From Haliea sp964022665 (lineage in GTDB: Bacteria > Pseudomonadota > Gammaproteobacteria > Pseudomonadales > Halieaceae): DNA of 64,000 bases. A model generated the notes under the pieces. That model was not told where the DNA came from. It saw nothing but the letters and a program-made list of their open reading frames with translations, and did no database searches. How positions within the stretch are numbered: the stretch's first letter is position 1; the number at the start of each line of letters is the position of its first letter. The position numbers were made by a program, and so were the translations under genes. Where the stretch lies: assembly GCA_964022665.1 (NCBI GenBank), contig CAXIDF010000003.1, positions 62,001 through 126,000 of the forward strand, given 5' to 3'. This document shows, piece after piece, positions 58,621 to 64,000 of the stretch.

Positions 58621-59635
58621 ATTCTCGGGCGGTCGCGGCGAGTAGCTCGCTGGCCGCTGCAAAGATGCAACGTGTCTCCTCGGGCAAGCGACCGGGCCCA
58701 CCCGCCACATGGCCAAAGCGCGATTCTATTACCCGGCATTCCATGCCCAGCGAGGCGGCATCGCACGTGGCGTCCTCCGTGGTGAAGTAGAGGTCGGTGC
58801 TGGAAGGCATGAGGATGCCGGGCCCGTGTGATCGTGCTTTTTCACCAGCCGCAGGCAGCAGGTTTGCGCTCTGCCAGGTGCGCAGCTGTAGCAGCAGGTC
58901 GTTGGCATCCTGGTTCAGGTGATCTTCCACCCAGTACTGCAGCAGGTTCTCGATGCTGGCAAACCCCAGGTTGCGATAGAGTTTGTCGCGGAAGAACGCC
59001 TGGCTGTAGGCCCAGCCCGCGTAGACCGTTGCGAAGGCGCTCAGTCCACGCGCGGGCGGGACCTGGTAGTGTCCCTCGGCGAAAGCCGGGTCCGCAGTGA
59101 GTGCTGCTGCCACACCTTCCAGGAAAACCCGGTTGTGGGGGTAGCATTTTGCTGTTGCACAGACGGCCAGTACGCTGTCAGCGGCGGCCGGGCAGGCTCG
59201 CGCCCATTGCAAGGCCTGCAGTCCGCCCATTGACCAACCCATGACCAGTCGCGGGGTGGCGCCACCAAAGCGGGCTGTCAGCAGCGCCTGCTGAGCGGTG
59301 ACGTTGTCGGCAATACTGGTGAGCGGAAAGTCCGGCCCCGCCTGGGGTGGGGGCGCGTTACTGGGCGAACTGGATTCGCCGGCGCCAAAGAGGCAGGGAA
59401 TGATCACGCAGTAATCGCCACCCCCCAACGGGCTGGCCGGATCGTCGACCCAGGGGCGATTGCCGGCGCCCGTACCACCGTAGTAGGTGGGCAATAGCAC
59501 AAGGTTATCTTTTGGTGCGTTCAGTGCACCAAATTGGTGGTAATACAGCCGTGCGTTGTGTAACACCGCGCCGCTTTGCAGTGCGAAGGCGCCCAGATCA
59601 TGCTCATGCTCCTGCCAATATGCCTTGTTTATCAA
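58619..59635 (-). CDS. Alpha/beta hydrolase, homoserine acetyltransferase (MetX)-like
   Basis: A 338-residue alpha/beta-hydrolase-fold protein of the MetX/YheT-like branch. Nucleophile elbow GWSMGGLQALQ (Ser near 130), acid in SSTDLYFTTED and His in SRFGHVAGGPG form the triad; the opening LHNARLYYHQFG and DNLVLLPTYYGGTGAGNRPWVDD are family-like. True MetX enzymes transfer acetyl to homoserine; this shorter, divergent member could be an esterase or acyltransferase. It is divergent from the glutamine-synthetase-family gene, so a role in amino-nitrogen metabolism is possible but unproven. Confidence 0.85.
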   Translation of the reverse strand: MINKAYWQEHEHDLGAFALQSGAVLHNARLYYHQFGALNAPKDNLVLLPTYYGGTGAGNRPWVDDPASPLGGGDYCVIIPCLFGAGESSSPSNAPPPQAGPDFPLTSIADNVTAQQALLTARFGGATPRLVMGWSMGGLQALQWARACPAAADSVLAVCATAKCYPHNRVFLEGVAAALTADPAFAEGHYQVPPARGLSAFATVYAGWAYSQAFFRDKLYRNLGFASIENLLQYWVEDHLNQDANDLLLQLRTWQSANLLPAAGEKARSHGPGILMPSSTDLYFTTEDATCDAASLGMECRVIESRFGHVAGGPGRLPEETRCIFAAASELLAATARE

Positions 59636-59679
59636 TGGGTTGACTCCTTTTGTGCGCTTGCGAACTTAAACATACATTC

Positions 59680-59695
59680 TGGCATGTTTCTTGGA
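59680..59695 (+). promoter_or_regulatory. Near-consensus sigma-54 site upstream of the GS-family gene
   Basis: TGGCATGTTTCTTGGA resembles a -24/-12 promoter with correct spacing, but the invariant -12 GC is GG. It may be a weak or decayed sigma-54 promoter; no clear NtrC site was seen. Confidence 0.3.
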
Positions 59696-59737
59696 TGCTT
59701 TCGTACAGCAAGAAACATTCCCGTCTATGGAGCTCTT

Positions 59738-61090
59738 ATGGAAATTGAACAGTTGAAACAACGGTGCCTGGAGCAGGGCGTTAAATACGGCATAGCGAGC
59801 TACGTGGATATTCACGGCGCGAGCAAGGGCAAGTTTGTGCCGGTTGGCCACTTCAAGCAGATGTTCGCCGGCTCGGAGTTGTTCACCGGCGCCGCGCTGG
59901 ATGGCGTGCCACAGGACATCGCCGACAACGAGGTGGCCGCCATGCCGGACATGGCCTCCATGCAGCAGTGCCAATGGAACCCGGAGCTGGCCTGGTTTGC
60001 CAGCGACCTGTACCTGGATGGCAAACCCTTTGAAGCCTGCTCCCGAAGCATTCTGAAGCGACAGTTGGCGAAAGCAGCCTCCATGGGGTTCACCTTTAAC
60101 CTGGGGATAGAAACCGAGTTCTTCATTCTGCGTCGAGCTGACGATGGTCGTCCCGTGCCCTTCAGTGACCGCGACACGCTGGGCAAGCCCTGCTACGACA
60201 TTCCCAGCATGATGGACAATATCGGCATTATTGACGAATTGGTACAGGCCTTGAGTGGCATGGGTTGGGGTGTTTACTCCTTTGACCACGAGGACGCCAA
60301 CGGCCAGTTCGAGATCGACTTCAACTACGCCGATGCCCTGACCATGGCCGATCGCCTGGTGTATTTCCGCTTGCTGGCGAACGAGATAGCGCGCAAGCAT
60401 GGTGCCTTTGCCAGCTTTATGCCCAAGCCCTTTGCCGATCGCACGGGAAGCGGCGCGCACTACAACATGTCGCTGGCCAGCGCGGAATCCGGGCAGAACC
60501 TGTTTGCTGTCTCCGCGGAAGATGACCGCTATGCCTGTGGCGTCTCCGAGCTGGCGTATCAGTTCATTGGCGGTGTACTGCGCCACGCCAAGGCGATCAG
60601 CGCGGTGGTGGCGCCGACCGTGAACAGTTACAAGCGACTGGTGCGCCAGGGCAGTATGTCCGGCTCCACCTGGGCGCCGGTGTTCTGCTGTTATGGCAAC
60701 AACAATCGCACCAACATGTTGCGCATTCCTAGCGCGGGTGCACGTGTGGAGTGCCGGGCACCGGATATCGCCTGTAATCCTTATCTGGGTGCTGCGCTGA
60801 TGCTTGCTGCCGGCTTGGAGGGTATCGAGCAGGGCATTGACCCGGGACAGCCACACCGGGAAAACATGTATCACTACAGCGATGCCGAAATCGCAGAGGC
60901 GGGGATCGAGTGTCTGCCCAAGACGCTCTCCGAGGCGACCGATGCCATCGCCGGGGATGAGCTGGCCTACAAGGTGCTCGGTGCCGATATGCACAAGGCC
61001 TTTGTCGACTTCAAGCGGGCCGAGTGGGATAGCTACCACAACACCGTATCCGACTGGGAGGTGGCACGTTACCTGCGCCTCTTTGGCTAA
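59738..61090 (+). CDS. Glutamine-synthetase-family ligase (GlnT/type III-like)
   Basis: A 450-residue GS-fold ATP-dependent ligase of the GlnT branch (also containing gamma-glutamylmethylamide synthetases). Visible motifs are the VDIHGASKGKFVP opening, the metal Glu pair in GIETEFFIL, DHEDANGQFEIDF, the ammonium/ATP region GSGAHYNMSLA, NSYKRLV, NNNRTNMLRIPSAGARVECRAPD and NPYLGAAL. In GSGAHYN the second His common in this motif is Asn. It may join glutamate to ammonia or a small amine. ATG 59738 has GGAG seven bases upstream; longer frames overlap the divergent gene. Confidence 0.88.
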   Translation: MEIEQLKQRCLEQGVKYGIASYVDIHGASKGKFVPVGHFKQMFAGSELFTGAALDGVPQDIADNEVAAMPDMASMQQCQWNPELAWFASDLYLDGKPFEACSRSILKRQLAKAASMGFTFNLGIETEFFILRRADDGRPVPFSDRDTLGKPCYDIPSMMDNIGIIDELVQALSGMGWGVYSFDHEDANGQFEIDFNYADALTMADRLVYFRLLANEIARKHGAFASFMPKPFADRTGSGAHYNMSLASAESGQNLFAVSAEDDRYACGVSELAYQFIGGVLRHAKAISAVVAPTVNSYKRLVRQGSMSGSTWAPVFCCYGNNNRTNMLRIPSAGARVECRAPDIACNPYLGAALMLAAGLEGIEQGIDPGQPHRENMYHYSDAEIAEAGIECLPKTLSEATDAIAGDELAYKVLGADMHKAFVDFKRAEWDSYHNTVSDWEVARYLRLFG

Positions 61091-61225
61091 ACAGCGTCGG
61101 GCTCCCCGGTGCGGTGCTTTGCGCCGCTAGGGGTTCAGTGCGTCCCGGCGTCGCACGACGGGCGTGTGCTTGCCTTTGGGTGTGGTGCACATACACTGTA
61201 GGCTCTTTCACGGGCGGGGCGGAAC

Positions 61226-61837
61226 ATGAGGCGAACCAAGGAGGATGCAGCAAAAACCCGGCAGAGCCTGGTGGACGCGGCCCTCAAGCTCTTTGGTCAA
61301 CGCGGTTACAGCGGCACGACCCTGCGTCTGATAGCGGATGAGGCGGGCTGCTCGCGCGGTCCGATTTACTGGCATTTCGCCAGCAAGGAAGAATTGTTTG
61401 AGGAAATCCTCGCCTACTCGCAGCTGCCTCTGGAGCGCCTGGTTGCCCTGCACCACGACGCCAGTGACCCGTTGGCTGCCGCGGCCGATTTTTCCCGGCA
61501 GTGGTTGCGCATGCTGCTGGACGACAGCTACTTCCGCCAGTCCTTCGAGATCTTCCTCAACAAGACCGAGTTCACGGAAGCTGTCTCCAAGACTCTTGCC
61601 CGCGAGCGGGCGTTGACGGCTTCACTGATTGCGACCTTCGCTGACTGGGTAGAACGCTATCGCGCTGAACAGGGCGTCGCGGGGGCAATTAGCAGCCGCA
61701 CGGTGGCACTGTCCATGTACGCATATCTGATGGGGCTGACACAAAGCTGGTTGTTCGACTCCGGTATTACGGATCTGGACAACAACCTCGATTTCTTTGT
61801 CGGCGAGTTCCAGCGACTGCTACGTACAGGTGAGTGA
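61226..61837 (+). CDS. TetR/AcrR-family transcriptional regulator
   Basis: A 203-residue regulator with the N-terminal TetR HTH: RRTKEDAAKTRQSLVDAALKLFGQRGYSGTTLRLIADEAGCSRGPIYWHFASKEELF, an unusually complete AcrR-type match. The C-terminal helical domain (with DSYFRQSFEIFLNKTEF and MYAYLMGLTQSWL) would bind a small, often hydrophobic ligand. No efflux pump is adjacent; the nearest genes are the GS-family ligase (upstream, same strand) and the ABC importer, whose ATPase gene overlaps its 3' end by 18 bases convergently. Its target is unknown. Confidence 0.93.
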   Translation: MRRTKEDAAKTRQSLVDAALKLFGQRGYSGTTLRLIADEAGCSRGPIYWHFASKEELFEEILAYSQLPLERLVALHHDASDPLAAAADFSRQWLRMLLDDSYFRQSFEIFLNKTEFTEAVSKTLARERALTASLIATFADWVERYRAEQGVAGAISSRTVALSMYAYLMGLTQSWLFDSGITDLDNNLDFFVGEFQRLLRTGE

Positions 61838-62614
61838 TTGTGAGCGCATCATCTGGCGTATCTTGCGCTCCAGGTAGCGGTACTCCTCGAAATCCAGAAT
61901 GGCATCGCGGTCGTCGCTGCTTTTTTCCAGGCCGGGGCGAATGGTCTCGAGAATGCGACCTGGCCGCGTACCCATGAAGAACACCACGTCACCCAGGTAA
62001 AGCGCTTCCTCAATGTCGTGCGACACCATGAGTACGGTGGTGCGCTCCTGGTGCACGATTTCCAGCAGCAGGCTCTGCATCTGCCAGCGGGTTTCCGGGT
62101 CCAGGGCGCCGAAGGGCTCGTCCATCAGCAGCAGTGAGGGGTTGCTGGCCAGGCTGCGCGCGATGGCCACACGCTGCTGCATACCACCGGAGAGCTGGTG
62201 CGGGTAGGAGCGCTCGAAGCCTCCCAGTTTCACTGCCTTGATGAAGTACGGTACCACGCCCTCACGCAGGCTGAGCGCTTCGCCGCGAGCCTTCAGTCCG
62301 AAGGCCACATTCTCCTCGACGGTCAGCCAGGGGAAGGAACTGTAATTCTGGAACACCATGCCCCGGTCTATGCCGGGACCGTGAACTGCACTGCCGTCAA
62401 CCACGATCTCACCGGCATTCTGTGTTTCCAGGCCGGCGATAATCCGCAGTAGCGTGGATTTGCCGCAACCGGAGGGGCCGAGCAGAACCCCGACACCGGT
62501 TTTTGGCAGTTCGAAATTGATATTGTCCAGGGCAGTCAGGGTCTGCCCCGAGCGCAGCTGGAATTGCTTGCTGACGCCCGAGACAGAAAGTCCGCTGTGT
62601 ATCGTGTCGCTCAT
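61820..62614 (-). CDS. NitT/TauT-type ABC transporter ATPase
   Basis: A 264-residue ATP-binding subunit of a nitrate/sulfonate/taurine-type importer. Walker A GPSGCGKST, Q-loop VFQNYSSFPWLTVEENV, signature LSGGMQQRVAIARSL, Walker B LLLMDEPFGALDP and the H-loop SHDIEEALYLGD are all present. Start MSDTIHSGLSV is supported by its overlap with the binding-protein stop (TAATG); the 35-residue upstream extension is not conserved in this family. Confidence 0.95.
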   Translation of the reverse strand: MSDTIHSGLSVSGVSKQFQLRSGQTLTALDNINFELPKTGVGVLLGPSGCGKSTLLRIIAGLETQNAGEIVVDGSAVHGPGIDRGMVFQNYSSFPWLTVEENVAFGLKARGEALSLREGVVPYFIKAVKLGGFERSYPHQLSGGMQQRVAIARSLASNPSLLLMDEPFGALDPETRWQMQSLLLEIVHQERTTVLMVSHDIEEALYLGDVVFFMGTRPGRILETIRPGLEKSSDDRDAILDFEEYRYLERKIRQMMRSQSLTCT

Positions 62615-63636
62615 TATTTCAGCGCCGCTGCCAGTGGGGTGGTGTCGACGCCGGCTGCCATTGGCATCGCCTTGTCGATGAAGCCAAACTTCAACCACCA
62701 GTCGGTGGTGACATCCCAATGGTTCTGCATGCCGTCGGAAACGATACCCAGTGGCAATTCACCCTCTTTGAGTCCCATGAACACGGCGGCCTGGTCGCGG
62801 TCGAATACAAAGATACCCCCTTTCAGGATCTCACCGGTGCTACCCAGCACCTGCTCGACATCGGCAACGGTAAACTGCAATCCGTCGGCGATGATCTGGT
62901 TCGCCTCTGCGGTATTTGCCTTCCAGAAATCAACCGCGTTGAAGTAGGCACGTGTGAGCTTCGCGGCATCCTCAGGGCGTTCCGCCATGAAGGCCGTGCT
63001 CATGTACAGTGCATCGCCGAGCATCGCTGTGGTGATGTATTTCTCTTCTGTGGAATCCGCCGCCACGGTGGCGCCGGGCATCGCTTCAAGCACCTGTGAG
63101 CCAAAGGGTTCCCAGAATTCGGCTGCCGCTGCGGTACCTCCGACCATTGCGCCTACCGCATCGTCCATGATCAGGTTGGTGAAGGTGACCTCATCAATAC
63201 CGACGCCGTTATCCGTCAGCCATTCGGCCATGAAAATCTGCGTCAGACCGCCTTCCAGTACGGCCACCGTCTCGCCCTTGAGCTGCTCCGCGCTGGTGAT
63301 GCCCGGTGCGAGGACGATCTTGTCTGTGCCGTAGGACGGGTTGGTATAGGTGACCAGTTTGATGCCAACGTCCTTGTCGGCGGCGATGGGGCCGTATTCC
63401 GCCGTGCTTGAGGTGGCGTGCAATTCACCTGCCGTCATCAGGGCAAAACTCTGGTAGGGGTCCTCGATGATGCTGATATCGAGCTCCAGACCCTCAGTGA
63501 GGCCCTTTTCCTTGGCAATGAACCAGAAGCCGTAGCCGGGCCAGGAAAAAAGCGACAGTTTTACGGGGTCTGCCGCTTGCGTGGCGGAACCCAGGGCGAG
63601 GGCCAGAATGGCAATGCCGGATCGAATGTAGCGCAT
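62614..63636 (-). CDS. NitT/TauT-type ABC transporter substrate-binding protein
   Basis: A 340-residue periplasmic binding protein with signal peptide MRYIRSGIAILALALGSATQA. The NMT1/THI5-like fold is suggested by VKLSLFSWPGYGFWFIAKEKGL and EDPYQSFALMTAGELHATSSTAEYGPIAADK, and a ligand-binding surface rich in aromatic residues. The ligand could be a pyrimidine precursor, sulfonate or related small anion; it cannot be read from sequence. AAAGGAG precedes the ATG. It is the second gene in a permease-binding protein-ATPase operon. Confidence 0.92.
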   Translation of the reverse strand: MRYIRSGIAILALALGSATQAADPVKLSLFSWPGYGFWFIAKEKGLTEGLELDISIIEDPYQSFALMTAGELHATSSTAEYGPIAADKDVGIKLVTYTNPSYGTDKIVLAPGITSAEQLKGETVAVLEGGLTQIFMAEWLTDNGVGIDEVTFTNLIMDDAVGAMVGGTAAAAEFWEPFGSQVLEAMPGATVAADSTEEKYITTAMLGDALYMSTAFMAERPEDAAKLTRAYFNAVDFWKANTAEANQIIADGLQFTVADVEQVLGSTGEILKGGIFVFDRDQAAVFMGLKEGELPLGIVSDGMQNHWDVTTDWWLKFGFIDKAMPMAAGVDTTPLAAALK

Positions 63637-63664
63637 GATGGTGCTCCTTTTCGGTTGGAAGCTG

Positions 63665-64000
63665 CTAGTGGGACTCGAGGTAACGAAACGCAGTGCGATG
63701 CAGCAGTTTGAACAATGCGTCAAAAAGCAGGCCAAGCAGGCCGATAACCAGAATGCCGGCCATGATGTCGTCGATGTGCACGAAGCGTTTGGCCCGCATC
63801 ATCATGGCGCCGATGCCGTCGGTGGCAGCGACGATCTCGGCAATCACAAGGTAGGTCCAGCTCACCGCGAGCATCTGTCGCAGCACATCGAGGTAGCCGG
63901 GCAAGCTGGACCGCAGGGTGACTGAGAGTAGAATCTGGGGTTCGCGTAACCCGAGTGTGCGAGCAGTTTCAATATAGACTCTGGGCACGAGACGGGTGAC
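63665..64000 (-). CDS. NitT/TauT-type ABC transporter permease, partial
   Basis: The C-terminal part (at least 111 residues) of an inner-membrane permease; its start lies beyond the window's right end, since the frame is open to base 64000. The segment VYIETARTLGLREPQILLSVTLRSSLPGYLDVLRQMLAVSWTYLVIAEIV contains the EAA-loop that contacts the ATPase, followed by two membrane helices (IDDIMAGILVIGLLGLLFDALF). It pairs with the binding protein 28 bases downstream. Confidence 0.9.
   Translation of the reverse strand, partial: VTRLVPRVYIETARTLGLREPQILLSVTLRSSLPGYLDVLRQMLAVSWTYLVIAEIVAATDGIGAMMMRAKRFVHIDDIMAGILVIGLLGLLFDALFKLLHRTAFRYLESH

Noticed and set aside
59658..59678. A possible sixth regulon operator upstream of the GS-family gene (CTTGCGAACTTAAACATAC)
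   Set aside because: It keeps CTTG and AAACATAC, but the spacing is wrong by several bases and the invariant AT-x-AA core is absent, so I left it out of the five-site set.
59666..61039. A 457-residue minus-strand frame opposite the GS-family gene
   Set aside because: It is an antisense shadow; the plus strand encodes all glutamine synthetase motifs.
63243..63428. A short minus-strand frame inside the binding-protein gene
   Set aside because: It is out of frame with the supported gene and low in complexity (Ser/Pro/Arg/Thr).

Overview
The window is typical high-GC chromosomal DNA of a marine-type gammaproteobacterium. The mix of rep, yifB, ubiK, glnK-amtB, DUF3080 and DUF4136 lipoproteins, a TorF-like porin, two large TonB receptors and many acyl-CoA enzymes resembles Halieaceae/Cellvibrionales, but that placement is inference. 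No IS elements, phage genes or CRISPR arrays were seen. One tRNA gene, tRNA-Arg(CCG), is present.

Layout. (a) 1-8.4 kb: an acyl-CoA/ketone catabolic block. A tightly overlapping minus-strand operon (6579 to 1268) encodes an SDR, a B12-dependent acyl-CoA mutase large subunit, its separate B12-binding subunit, the MeaB G-protein chaperone, an EthD-like protein and an isochorismatase-fold protein. It has a divergent AraC regulator, a crotonase downstream of that regulator, and an SDR and a SnoaL-like protein on the opposite strand. The mutase lacks the substrate-binding residues of known mutases, and the isochorismatase-fold protein lacks its catalytic triad. (b) 8.5-24.6 kb: mostly housekeeping. 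A small membrane protein, DUF2007 protein, tRNA-Arg, lipoproteins, GST, cytochrome c5, an RND efflux pair, an AraC regulator, a class II aldolase plus TauD-type dioxygenase pair, Rep helicase and PhoX. (c) 24.9-38.6 kb: a peptide-use island. A secreted esterase-like protein, TonB receptor, M20 peptidase, four M24 peptidases in tandem (three close paralogues), a MarR regulator and a metal-site-degenerate M20 homologue. A strong terminator sits between the receptor and the peptidases. (d) 38.6-54.0 kb: a second catabolic regulon. It holds a flavin oxidoreductase/acyl-CoA synthetase/two-thiolase operon, an SDR/DUF1295 pair, a carotenoid-oxygenase-family dioxygenase, a TonB receptor, a tandem-duplicated HxlR regulator and a PaaN-like aldehyde dehydrogenase with a SnoaL-like protein. 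A 20-bp motif recurs at all five promoters and marks these as one regulon. (e) 54-64 kb: yifB, ubiK, a nitrogen-regulated porin-glnK-amtB cluster with a sigma-54 promoter and an NtrC-like enhancer, a MetX-like hydrolase, a glutamine-synthetase-family ligase, a TetR regulator and a NitT/TauT-type ABC importer cut by the window end.

The two most promising undescribed elements are the atypical B12 mutase operon (1268-6579) and the five-site regulon around the double HxlR protein (38.6-54 kb). The second reads as an uptake, oxidative cleavage, aldehyde oxidation, CoA activation and thiolysis route for an unidentified, probably hydrophobic, unsaturated substrate. All family assignments and residue comparisons were made by eye from the translated sequence.
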